9,621 nt of DNA from PFJX01 sp037442845 (GCA_037442845.1 JBBIPL010000082.1:1-9621), one strand, 5' to 3'. Counted from the first letter of the stretch, positions 1-6,202 are shown. The notes: generated from the sequence alone by a model not told the origin. Translations and numbers: made by a program.

Positions 1-1802
1 TGCGCATCCTCTTCCTCACCCATGCCTTCAACAGCTTGAGCCAACGGCTGTATGTGGAACTCACGGCTCTGGGCCACGAGATTTCCATCGAGTTCGACAT
101 CAACGACAGCGTCACCGTCGAGGCTGTCGAACTGTTCCGGCCCCACCTGATCCTGGCCCCCTATCTGCGCCGGGCCATTCCGGAAGCCATCTGGCGTGAG
201 CATGTCTGCCTGATCGTGCATCCCGGACCGGTGGGCGACCGGGGTCCGTCGGCGCTCGACTGGGCGATCCTCAAGGGCGAAGCCGAGTGGGGTGTAACCG
301 TGCTGCAAGCGGAGGCCGAGATGGACGCGGGGCCGGTATGGGCCAGCGAGACCTTTCCCATGCGGGAAGCAAAGAAATCCAGCCTCTACCGCAACGAAGT
401 CACCGAAGCGACGGTGAAGGCGGTGAAGGCGGCCATCGAGCGATTGCCGGACTACCGTGCCGGAACCTGGCAGCCCACGGCCGTGCCCCTCAAGCCCATG
501 CACCCCTTGATGCGGCAGCAGGACCGCGCCATCGACTGGGAGCGGGACGCCACCGATACCGTGCTCGCCAAGCTGAATGCCGCCGACGGCTTTCCCGGCC
601 TGCGCGACAGCCTGTTCGGCCAGGCCTGCCAGTTCTACGACGGCCGCGCTTTCCCGGCCCGGGGCCGGCCCGGCGAGGTGCTGGGCCGGGCGGGGGAGGG
701 CGTGGTGCGGGCCACCGCCGACGGGGCGGTGTGGATCGGCCATTGCAAGCAAGAGGGCGGGATCAAGCTGCCGGTGGCTAGTGTGTTCAGGGACGTGGAT
801 CAGTTGTTGGAAATGGAAGCGTTGCCAAATCCCCCCTGTCCCCCCTTTACGAAAGGGGGGGACGTCCAATTGGCCGGCGCGGTCACTCCCCCCTTTTATA
901 AAGGGGGACTGGGGGGGATTTCGCCGGACCCCGACATCCGCTACCTGGAATCCAGCGCCGTTGGCTTCCTTTACTTCGACTTCTACAACGGCGCCATGGG
1001 CGCCGCCGCCTGCGAGCGCCTGCTGGCCGCCTATGAAGCAGCTCGCCAGCGACCCACCAAGGTCATCGTGCTTATGGGCGGCGCCGACTTCTTCAGCAAC
1101 GGCCTGGACCTCAACCGCATCGAGGCGGCGGCGAGCCCGCCGGACGAATCCTGGCGCAACATCAACGCCATGGATGACCTGTGCCGGGCCATTCTGAGGA
1201 CCGAATCCCACCTCACCGTCAGCGCCCTGCGCGGCAACGCCGGCGCCGGCGGCGCCTTCCTGGCTCTGGCGGCGGACTTCGTGTGGGCGCGGCACGGCGT
1301 CATCCTTAACCCGCATTACAAGAACATGGGCAACCTGTATGGCTCCGAGTACTGGAGTTATCTGCTGCCGCGCCGGGTGGGAGCCGGCAAGGCCGGCGAC
1401 ATCATGCGCCACCGGCTGCCACTGGGCGCGGATCAGGCCGTCACTTTGGGTTTCCTGGATGAGGTCTTCGGTGACGCTCCTGCCGCCTTCGAAACCGAAG
1501 TGCGCCGCCGTGCGGAGGCCCTGGGCGCGGCCACCGACTTCGCCGAGCAGTTGCAGGCCAGGAACCGGCGCCGCGCCGAAGACGAGGCGGCCAAGCCCCT
1601 GGAGGCCTACCGGGCCGAAGAACTGAAGCACATGCAGCGCAACTTCTACGGCTTCGATCCCAGCTACCACGTGGCCCGCCACCATTTCGTGCGCAAGACG
1701 CCGCATTCCTGGACGCCGAGGCACCTGGCCATCCATCGCGAGCTGGGCTGGAAGGTGCCGGAAGAGTCCGGGGCTGGCCTGAGCGAATCCGCCTCTCGGT
1801 AG
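1..1802 (+). CDS. hypX: HypX/HoxX, [NiFe]-hydrogenase maturation protein making the CO ligand (start codon cut by window edge)
   Basis: HypX converts formyl-tetrahydrofolate via formyl-CoA to CO, which becomes the active-site CO ligand of [NiFe] hydrogenase under oxic conditions; it acts in the cytoplasm. The frame is open from base 1 and reads (A)TG then RILFLTHAFNSLSQRL, so the natural ATG lacks only its first base outside the window; the TTG at 36 lies inside the N-terminal beta-strand and is not the start. The full protein would be about 600 residues. The N-terminal half is formyltransferase-like, with HPGPVGDRGPSALDW at about residues 74-88. The C-terminal half, from about 312, is a crotonase (enoyl-CoA hydratase-like) domain with FYNGAM, GGADFFSNGLDL and the oxyanion-hole segment GNAGAGGAF near 412-420. 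Residues about 277-308, between the domains, come from an inserted palindromic repeat pair (827-921). Neighbouring nickel-uptake genes fit a hydrogenase locus. Family and two-domain layout are clear; enzyme activity is inferred from the family. Confidence 0.95.
   Translation, partial: RILFLTHAFNSLSQRLYVELTALGHEISIEFDINDSVTVEAVELFRPHLILAPYLRRAIPEAIWREHVCLIVHPGPVGDRGPSALDWAILKGEAEWGVTVLQAEAEMDAGPVWASETFPMREAKKSSLYRNEVTEATVKAVKAAIERLPDYRAGTWQPTAVPLKPMHPLMRQQDRAIDWERDATDTVLAKLNAADGFPGLRDSLFGQACQFYDGRAFPARGRPGEVLGRAGEGVVRATADGAVWIGHCKQEGGIKLPVASVFRDVDQLLEMEALPNPPCPPFTKGGDVQLAGAVTPPFYKGGLGGISPDPDIRYLESSAVGFLYFDFYNGAMGAAACERLLAAYEAARQRPTKVIVLMGGADFFSNGLDLNRIEAAASPPDESWRNINAMDDLCRAILRTESHLTVSALRGNAGAGGAFLALAADFVWARHGVILNPHYKNMGNLYGSEYWSYLLPRRVGAGKAGDIMRHRLPLGADQAVTLGFLDEVFGDAPAAFETEVRRRAEALGAATDFAEQLQARNRRRAEDEAAKPLEAYRAEELKHMQRNFYGFDPSYHVARHHFVRKTPHSWTPRHLAIHRELGWKVPEESGAGLSESASR
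827..921. repeat. Intragenic palindromic repeat pair (PPFxKGG type) inside hypX
   Basis: Two copies of a roughly 34-base unit face each other. Unit 1 (827-861) begins AAATCCCCCCTGT and continues into a hairpin, CCCCCCTTT-acg-AAAGGGGGG (840-860). Unit 2 (888-921) is the same in inverse orientation, with hairpin CCCCCTTT-tat-AAAGGGGG (889-907), ending in GGGGGGGATTT. The AAAT/ATTT ends point outward and about 26 unrelated bases separate the units. In the hypX frame they read NPPCPPFTKGG and TPPFYKGGLGGI with no stop, and they fall exactly between the two enzyme domains. Peptides of this PPFxKGG kind recur in annotated bacterial proteins and reflect small dispersed palindromic repeats. How they move is unknown to me; a REP-like or MITE-like origin is inference. 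Confidence 0.9.
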
Positions 1803-1806
1803 GACC

Positions 1807-2730
1807 TTACTGCCAGTCGTGCACGTGGCTGTGGCGGTGTTCGATGCCGCCGTGGCGGTGGCGGTGCGTATGCACCAGGTTGGCGGCGGCGAGCAGCTTC
1901 ATGTCGCCCAGCAGGCCATGGATGCCGCCGTCGTAGATGAGGTGGTGGTCCTCGCCCAGCACCAGGGCGCGGCTGCCCAGTTCCGGCGCCAGACTCAGGT
2001 TGTGGGTGCTGATCAGGGTGGTCACGTCGAGGCCGGAGAGGAAATCCACCAGCCAGCCGGTGGAGCGGGGGTCCAGCGAGGCGGTGGGCTCGTCCAGCAG
2101 CAACAGGCGGGGTTCCAGGGCGAGCAGGGCGGTCAGGCAGACCTTCTGTTTTTCGCCGCCGGACAGGGAGAAAGGCGGGCGTTGCAGATGGGCGGCGACC
2201 CCCACTTGTTCCGCCCAGTGCCGCACCCGTCCCTCCACGTCGGCCAGTCCCAGTTGGCGAGGGCCGAAGGCGATCTCGTCATACACCGTGGGGTTGAACA
2301 GCATGGCGTCGGGGTTCTGGAACAGCAGGGCGACCTCGCGGCGGAAGCGGCGATGCAGGTCCGGGGCTTTCAGACGCGCCGGCGTGATCGCCTCGTCGCC
2401 GTAGCGGTAGGCGCCCGCCGTGGGGGCGATGAGACCGTCGAGGATTTTCAGCAGGGTGGACTTGCCGCTGCCGTTGCAGCCCAGGAGTACCGCCTTTTCC
2501 CCGGCGTGGATCTGGAAGGAGATGTCCGCCAGGACCTCCTTGGCGCCGTAGCGGTGGGTGATGCCGGCGGCTTCGATGATGGGTTCTCCCCCCTTTCGTA
2601 AAGGGGGGAGGGGGGGATTTAGTTCTGCTAGCGAGGGTGAGGGCGTCGAAATCCCCCCCCGCCCCCCTTTTAGAAAGGGGGGGGTAGGCATGTGCTTGCC
2701 CTGCGCCACCCGGTAGCGCAACTCAGTCAT
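1807..2730 (-). CDS. nikO: NikO/CbiO-type ATPase of the ECF nickel (cobalt) importer, with repeat-derived N-terminal insert and His-rich tail
   Basis: Cytoplasmic ATPase that powers the NikM-NikQ importer. Of 307 residues, the ABC domain starts near residue 51 (IIEAAGITHRYG). It has Walker A GCNGSGKST (84-92), Q-loop FQNPDAMLF (137-145), signature LSGGE (189-193), Walker B LLLLDEP (209-215) and H-loop His243. The start at 2730 (ATGACTGA) overlaps the nikQ stop by 8 bases, so translation is probably coupled; ATG at 2691, preceded by AGGG, is an alternative. Residues about 15-48 (TPPFLKGGRGGI ... NPPLPPLRKGG) derive from a palindromic repeat pair, leaving only 14 residues of other sequence before it. 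The tail 287-304 carries eight His (HTHRHRH, EHRHSHVH), a likely metal-binding extension. Nickel rather than cobalt is inferred from hypX, nikK/nikL and the NikM residues. The gene ends 4 bases from the convergent hypX stop. Confidence 0.93.
   Translation of the reverse strand: MTELRYRVAQGKHMPTPPFLKGGRGGISTPSPSLAELNPPLPPLRKGGEPIIEAAGITHRYGAKEVLADISFQIHAGEKAVLLGCNGSGKSTLLKILDGLIAPTAGAYRYGDEAITPARLKAPDLHRRFRREVALLFQNPDAMLFNPTVYDEIAFGPRQLGLADVEGRVRHWAEQVGVAAHLQRPPFSLSGGEKQKVCLTALLALEPRLLLLDEPTASLDPRSTGWLVDFLSGLDVTTLISTHNLSLAPELGSRALVLGEDHHLIYDGGIHGLLGDMKLLAAANLVHTHRHRHGGIEHRHSHVHDWQ
2588..2684. repeat. Intragenic palindromic repeat pair (PPFxKGG type) near the 5' end of nikO
   Basis: Two copies of the unit also seen in hypX, but arranged the other way round. 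The unit at 2588-2620 has hairpin CCCCCCTTT-cgt-AAAGGGGGG (2588-2608) and ends GGGGGGGATTT. The unit at 2649-2684 begins AAATCCCCCCCC and has hairpin CCCCCCTTT-tag-AAAGGGGGG (2662-2682). The AAAT ends therefore point inward, with 28 bases between them that do not resemble the hypX core. On the coding (minus) strand they read TPPFLKGGRGGI then NPPLPPLRKGG, uninterrupted. Confidence 0.88.
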
Positions 2731-3277
2731 GGAAGAACCCCCGCGAACGCAGGGCCTGGGCGGACTGCGTGGCGGCGTGCAGCGACTTCTCCAGGAACCA
2801 GGAAGCCGCCGCCGCGCTGGCGCGATAACGGTCCATCAGACTGGGGCGCCGCAGTGAACGGCTGGCCAGGGCCATGCGGAAGTCTTCGTGCGCGCGGCGG
2901 AAGGCGAGGGCCTGGCTGTAGGCGAGGCCCAGCACATAGGTGAGGCCTTTCGAGAAATCCAGGGCGCGGAACAGGTTGGCGCGGGCGATGAACAGGAAAC
3001 TCAGGCTGGTGAGCAGCAGCACGCGCAGATTCAGGCGCGCCAGGGTGAGCCAGGGCGAGAGCTCCTGCCACCAGGCCATCAGCGCGTAACTCAGGCTGAT
3101 GATCGCGTTGAAGGCGAGGATGGCGAGCAAGGCCCGCCGCAGCAGGCGCCAGGCGTCACTTCCGGCCAGCAGCAGGACGAGGACCAGGCCGGCGCCCAGC
3201 CAGACGGGATCATGTACCAGGGTCGCGGCGAGGATGCCCGCCAGATAAAGGTACAGGAGGAGACGATCGCGGTTCAT
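2723..3277 (-). CDS. nikQ: NikQ/CbiQ, transmembrane (T) component of the ECF nickel importer
   Basis: Inner-membrane EcfT-type protein that couples the ATPase NikO to the substrate-binding NikM. At 184 residues it is short for the family, which is usually well over 200. Hydrophobic segments occur near 7-21, 26-38, 48-68 and 84-98. The cytoplasmic C-terminal half carries two short Arg motifs in helices, SRS (139-141) and SRG (178-180), in the place of the family's two Ala-Arg-Gly-like coupling motifs that contact the ATPase. The start ATG at 3277 lies 45 bases after the nikM stop and I see no strong Shine-Dalgarno sequence. The end overlaps nikO by 8 bases. Assignment rests on topology, the C-terminal motifs and the neighbours. 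Confidence 0.9.
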   Translation of the reverse strand: MNRDRLLLYLYLAGILAATLVHDPVWLGAGLVLVLLLAGSDAWRLLRRALLAILAFNAIISLSYALMAWWQELSPWLTLARLNLRVLLLTSLSFLFIARANLFRALDFSKGLTYVLGLAYSQALAFRRAHEDFRMALASRSLRRPSLMDRYRASAAAASWFLEKSLHAATQSAQALRSRGFFHD

Positions 3278-3322
3278 GCGCGGATTGTCGCCGGACTTGG
3301 TCCGCCGTCCCAGTCCCTGAGT

Positions 3323-3970
3323 TCAGGCGTCGAGCCGCGACCGCAAGCGCGTCAGGTAGCGGTAGCCGAGCACGGTGAGCACGCCCTCGGCGATGCCGAC
3401 CAGCAGGTGCGGCAAGATCACCGCCGGCAGGGTGACGCTGAGACCGAAGGGGAAGAACAGCGGCGCGCCGTCGGCATCCCGGGCGATCGCCGGCTGCAGG
3501 CCGAGCACCACCGCCACCAGGGCCGCGGGCAGGACGATGGACAGCCAGCCGGCGAGGAACAGGGCGAGGTTCTCGTGCAGCCGCGCGAGCAGCTTCCAGG
3601 CGGCGAGGGCGCAGAAAGCGCCGACTCCTCCCATGGCCAGCGCGTTGATGGGCAGGGCGGTGATGCCGCCGTCGCCGAACAGCAGGGCCTGCATGGCCAG
3701 CACCAGGGAGATGGCGAGGAAGGCCATCCAGCCGCCGAAGCAGACGGCGAGCAGGCCGATGCCGGCGGCGTGCGCGGTGGCGCCCCCCGGCAGGGGCAGG
3801 GCCACCATCATGAGCACGAAGGAAAGCGCGGTATAGGCGGCGAGGAAGGGCAGGGTATCGGCGTCCAGCCGTTTTTTCACCCGATGCGCGGCATAGGCCC
3901 ACAGGCCCGCGGCCAGCGCATAGGCCGGCAGGTAGGTCTGCGGGGAAATGAAGCCATCGGGGATGTGCAT
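3323..3970 (-). CDS. nikM: NikM/CbiM, substrate-binding membrane (S) component of the ECF nickel importer
   Basis: Inner-membrane protein that captures the metal ion and is driven by NikQ/NikO. Its 215 residues begin MHIPDGFISP, the hallmark N-terminus of CbiM/NikM. In the known NikM structure Ni(II) is held by the Met1 amino group, His2 and His67; here His2 is present and a His falls exactly at position 67 (GGATAHAAG). About seven hydrophobic segments follow, and the C-terminus is basic (RYLTRLRSRLDA). The start at 3970 is fixed by the MHIPDG motif, since the N-terminal amine is a ligand. It lies 28 bases after the beta-barrel gene, with no clear ribosome binding site. No NikN is visible; NikK and NikL appear to take its place. 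Cobalt cannot be excluded from sequence alone. Confidence 0.95.
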   Translation of the reverse strand: MHIPDGFISPQTYLPAYALAAGLWAYAAHRVKKRLDADTLPFLAAYTALSFVLMMVALPLPGGATAHAAGIGLLAVCFGGWMAFLAISLVLAMQALLFGDGGITALPINALAMGGVGAFCALAAWKLLARLHENLALFLAGWLSIVLPAALVAVVLGLQPAIARDADGAPLFFPFGLSVTLPAVILPHLLVGIAEGVLTVLGYRYLTRLRSRLDA

Positions 3971-3998
3971 GCCAGGTTCAGGCGCCGGATGTCAGGGG

Positions 3999-4997
3999 TC
4001 AGAACGCGATGGACAGGTTAACGATGAAGCGGTAGTCCTCCGTGCCCTCGGCGCCCTGCTGATCGTCTTCCTCGTTGAGGTCGGTCCAGACGGGTTTTTT
4101 CAGGGCCAGGGCGAGACTCATGTTGTCCTTGTAGAGCCGCACGCCAAGCACGCCGTAGAGCATTTCCCCGCCGGTGGCCGGCTCACCCTGGCCGTTGGCC
4201 TCGTCCCGGCCCAGTTTGAGGTAATTCAGTTCGGCGATGCCGTCCAGGCGGAAGCGGTTTTCCGGGTTTTTCATGAGCCGGTAGGCGAAGGCGGTGTTGA
4301 AGCGTGTTTCCGTGCCGAATTTCAGGCTGCCTACCGTCGGGTCGTCATAGGTGTATTTCCGGAAACGGGTCTGCGCGGCCTCGGCGACGAAGGTGGCCTT
4401 CTCCGTAAATTGCCGGGTGGCGGTCAGGCCATAGGTGAAGGAAGGCTTGCCGTAGCCGGTCGACTTGCCCGGGTCGATGATGCCGCCCTGCAAGCGCTTG
4501 TCGGGATTGCCGGTGGGCAGGGTCATGCCGGCCATGGCGGAGAAGTGCCAGTCCATGAGGTCATCCAGGCTTTCGCTGGCGGGGGTGAGCTGGAGGCCGT
4601 CGTCGTACTTGAAGCCGATCACGGCGCCCACCGAGACATCCGCCAGGCCGCGTGCATCGGCACCTTCGGGCTCGTCCACCTTGACGTTGTAGGGCTGCGT
4701 CACATAGGCCGTGAGCCAGGGCTTGATTCCGTAGCCCAGGGTCAGCAGCCAGTATCGGTTGTACTCGCTTTCCGCGTCATGGTCCGGCGGCGGGGTCCGG
4801 CCGGTCTCGAACCTCGCATGGTCCATCTTCAGGGAAACCAGCCAGGAGCCCTGGCCAAGCGTGGCGGAGGCGGAGGTTTCCACCGCCGCGCCCGGCCCGT
4901 CCAGGGAAATCGCGCCCAGGGTGGGCATGCCGTGGTGGGCCTCGGCCGTGCTGGCCGCGGCGGCAAGAACGAGGGCGAGATGGCGGACGGATTTCAT
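3999..4997 (-). CDS. Outer-membrane beta-barrel protein embedded in the nickel operon
   Basis: 332 residues. A signal peptide (KSVRHLALVLAAAASTAEA) probably ends before HHG at residue 21. The rest alternates polar and hydrophobic residues with many aromatics (WLVSLKMDHARF, YWLLTLGYGI, WLTAYVTQPYNV), and the protein ends IVNLSIAF with a terminal Phe, as expected for Gram-negative outer-membrane barrels recognised by the Bam machinery. It may belong to the broad family annotated as phenol-degradation MetA-like transporters, but I cannot confirm that. The start at 4997 overlaps the nikL stop (ATGA) and has the best Shine-Dalgarno site in the operon (AAGGAGG, 5006-5012). Lying between nikL and nikM, it is most simply an outer-membrane entry pore or sensor for nickel; that role is inference from position. 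Confidence 0.8.
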   Translation of the reverse strand: MKSVRHLALVLAAAASTAEAHHGMPTLGAISLDGPGAAVETSASATLGQGSWLVSLKMDHARFETGRTPPPDHDAESEYNRYWLLTLGYGIKPWLTAYVTQPYNVKVDEPEGADARGLADVSVGAVIGFKYDDGLQLTPASESLDDLMDWHFSAMAGMTLPTGNPDKRLQGGIIDPGKSTGYGKPSFTYGLTATRQFTEKATFVAEAAQTRFRKYTYDDPTVGSLKFGTETRFNTAFAYRLMKNPENRFRLDGIAELNYLKLGRDEANGQGEPATGGEMLYGVLGVRLYKDNMSLALALKKPVWTDLNEEDDQQGAEGTEDYRFIVNLSIAF

Positions 4998-5431
4998 TTC
5001 GGATGCCTCCTTTTCACATACAGGCTGAGCAGGCCGAACAGGCCCAGGATGATCGCCACGCCCACGGCGATGCGGCTATAGCGTTCGAAGGCGGGTTTCT
5101 CGGAGTCCGTCAGGGCGGCCGCGGCATCCGTTTCGAGCTTGAAGTCGAGGCCGTGGCCGTCCTCGGAGAAGGACTTCACGCGCCAGACTCCGGCCCGGTC
5201 GGGCAGGAAGGCGATACGACCCTGACCGTCGGTGCGGCCCACCTGATAGGGCAGTTTTTCACCCTCCCGGTAGATTTCGTACGCCTCGAAGGCGAAGGGA
5301 TGGTTGTCCAGGTAGAACAGCTTGATGACGATCGCCGGCGCACCCTGCACGCTGTGCTGAAGATCGTGGGCACGCGCGGGCCAGGCCGCGAACAGGCAGA
5401 ACAGCGCCGCGAGCAAAGTTCGCGCGCTCAT
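4994..5431 (-). CDS. nikL: NikL-like accessory protein of the ECF nickel importer, membrane-anchored periplasmic domain
   Basis: 145 residues. A signal peptide (about 1-21, ending PARA) precedes a mature N-terminus HDLQH. A small beta-rich domain (about 33-100) contains GRTDGQGRIAFLPDRAGVWRV, resembling part of the DUF4198 fold. A single C-terminal transmembrane helix (about 121-138) is followed by the basic tail KRRHPK, so the domain should sit in the periplasm tethered to the inner membrane. In nikKLMQO-type operons, NikK and NikL replace the small NikN subunit. The start overlaps the nikK stop by 4 bases (ATGA) and the stop overlaps the barrel gene start by 4. The name follows this family arrangement; a direct role in handing nickel to NikM is inferred. 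Confidence 0.78.
   Translation of the reverse strand: MSARTLLAALFCLFAAWPARAHDLQHSVQGAPAIVIKLFYLDNHPFAFEAYEIYREGEKLPYQVGRTDGQGRIAFLPDRAGVWRVKSFSEDGHGLDFKLETDAAAALTDSEKPAFERYSRIAVGVAIILGLFGLLSLYVKRRHPK
5006..5012 (-). promoter_or_regulatory. Strong ribosome binding site for the beta-barrel gene
   Basis: On the minus strand AAGGAGG lies 8 bases before the ATG at 4997, within the last codons of nikL. It is the strongest Shine-Dalgarno match in the operon, fixes the barrel start and suggests this protein is made at a higher level than its coupled neighbours. Confidence 0.75.
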
Positions 5432-6120
5432 CGCATTTCGAACTGCAGGCTGCTGGCGTGGATGACCTTGTCGGCCTTACCGTCGTGGAGCGGAAATTCC
5501 AGGCTGCCCTGCACGAGCTGGAAGCCGGGGTTCTGCAAACGGATGTTGATGGCGCCGTCGGCATCGGTGATGCCGCGCGGCTTGCCGAAATAGGCGACGG
5601 TCACGCCGGCCGCCGGCTTGCCCTGAAAATAGGCGCGCAGGCGTAGCTTGTCGCCGGTTTTCAGACTAAGCGGATTCGCCAGCGGGACGAGTTCCAGATC
5701 GCGCGTCAGGGGTCTGGCCAGGGCTTCGCCCCACTGGTCGATGCGCTTGATGGCCTCCACCGACAGCCAGCTGTCGAGGACCGCGCCCGCCTCGTCCTTG
5801 GGCAGGTTTTTGACGCCGTAGGGCGTCTTGCTCCAATAGCCGCTGGAAACCAGGAACCAGCTGGCGGCGCAATCGCCCTTCAGCGTTACCGGATAGCTCT
5901 TGCCGCGCTCGGCCGGCTGTTCCCGTCCGGCGGCGTCATAACATGCGCCCGCCTTGACGCTTTCCGCCCGGTATTCCAGACGCTTGGCGCCTTCGTGGGC
6001 GGAGCGTTCGTGGCCGTAAGCCAGGGTATGCATAAAGGCGTCCCGTTCGATCCACAAATCATGAGCCAGGAGGGGCATGGACAGCAGACCGGGCAGGACG
6101 AAAAACAGGTAGCGGAACAT
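5428..6120 (-). CDS. nikK: NikK-like periplasmic protein (DUF4198 family) of the nickel uptake operon
   Basis: 230 residues. A signal peptide (about 1-19, ending MPLLA) precedes a mature N-terminus HDLWIERD. His31, His37 and His42 cluster soon after. Cys60 and Cys84 are the only cysteines and could form a disulfide in the periplasm. The C-terminal part (about 165-205) contains GKPAAGVTVAYFGKP, ITDADG and LQNPGF, the carboxypeptidase-regulatory-like fold typical of DUF4198 proteins. In known operons NikK is the exported partner of NikL and NikM, thought to bind or deliver metal. The gene follows the 54-codon miniprotein by 105 bases of AT-rich control DNA, so it is either the second gene of the operon or the first gene of its own transcript. 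The ribosome binding site is weak. Confidence 0.8.
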   Translation of the reverse strand: MFRYLFFVLPGLLSMPLLAHDLWIERDAFMHTLAYGHERSAHEGAKRLEYRAESVKAGACYDAAGREQPAERGKSYPVTLKGDCAASWFLVSSGYWSKTPYGVKNLPKDEAGAVLDSWLSVEAIKRIDQWGEALARPLTRDLELVPLANPLSLKTGDKLRLRAYFQGKPAAGVTVAYFGKPRGITDADGAINIRLQNPGFQLVQGSLEFPLHDGKADKVIHASSLQFEMR

Positions 6121-6173
6121 GGATGAAGCGTTTTCTCGGAATGCCTGGATCCTATTGGATCATATGAAAAAAA

Positions 6174-6193
6174 CATAATACGTAATAATTATG
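6174..6193. promoter_or_regulatory. AT-rich inverted repeat upstream of nikK (possible operator)
   Basis: CATAAT (6174-6179) and ATTATG (6188-6193) form a perfect 6-base inverted repeat with an 8-base spacer. The right arm also sits in the palindrome ATAATTAT (6185-6192). The same two hexamers make up the LysR box at 6436-6456, but there in the order ATTATG then CATAAT. The site overlaps the likely -10 of the nikK promoter, so a protein bound here could control nikK. Binding by the neighbouring LysR regulator is inference. Confidence 0.45.
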
Positions 6194-6202
6194 GGTGCAC
6201 AA
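6175..6202 (-). promoter_or_regulatory. Possible sigma70 promoter for nikK
   Basis: On the minus strand TTGTGC (6202-6197), a 16-base spacer and TATTAT (6180-6175, one mismatch from TATAAT). Transcription would start near 6168, giving a leader of about 48 bases. The -35 is weak, as is common at activated promoters. Confidence 0.35.

Noticed and set aside
36..38. TTG at 36 as the start of hypX
   Set aside because: The frame is open to base 1 and reads RILFLTHAFNS, the conserved N-terminal strand of the formyltransferase-like domain, right after an ATG that lacks only its first base.
1819..2601. Long open frame on the plus strand opposite nikO (260 codons)
   Set aside because: It is antisense to a complete ABC ATPase with all motifs. 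Its composition (Gly/Gln/Val-rich, no motif) is what GC-rich antisense frames give.
2586..2690. C/G-run hairpins in nikO and hypX as rho-independent terminators or a CRISPR array
   Set aside because: The hairpins are followed by purines rather than a T-run, lie inside intact genes, and number only two per site in inverted rather than regular direct order.
2888..5081. Two 377-codon plus-strand frames opposite nikQ/nikM and the barrel gene
   Set aside because: Both are rich in Gln, Glu, Gly and His with no recognisable domain, cross several real gene boundaries, and mirror well-supported minus-strand genes.
6160..6167. NikR operator (GTATGA-N16-TCATAC type) at TCATATGA before nikK
   Set aside because: Only one half-site resembles the consensus; no partner half-site lies at the required distance and no nikR gene is in the window.
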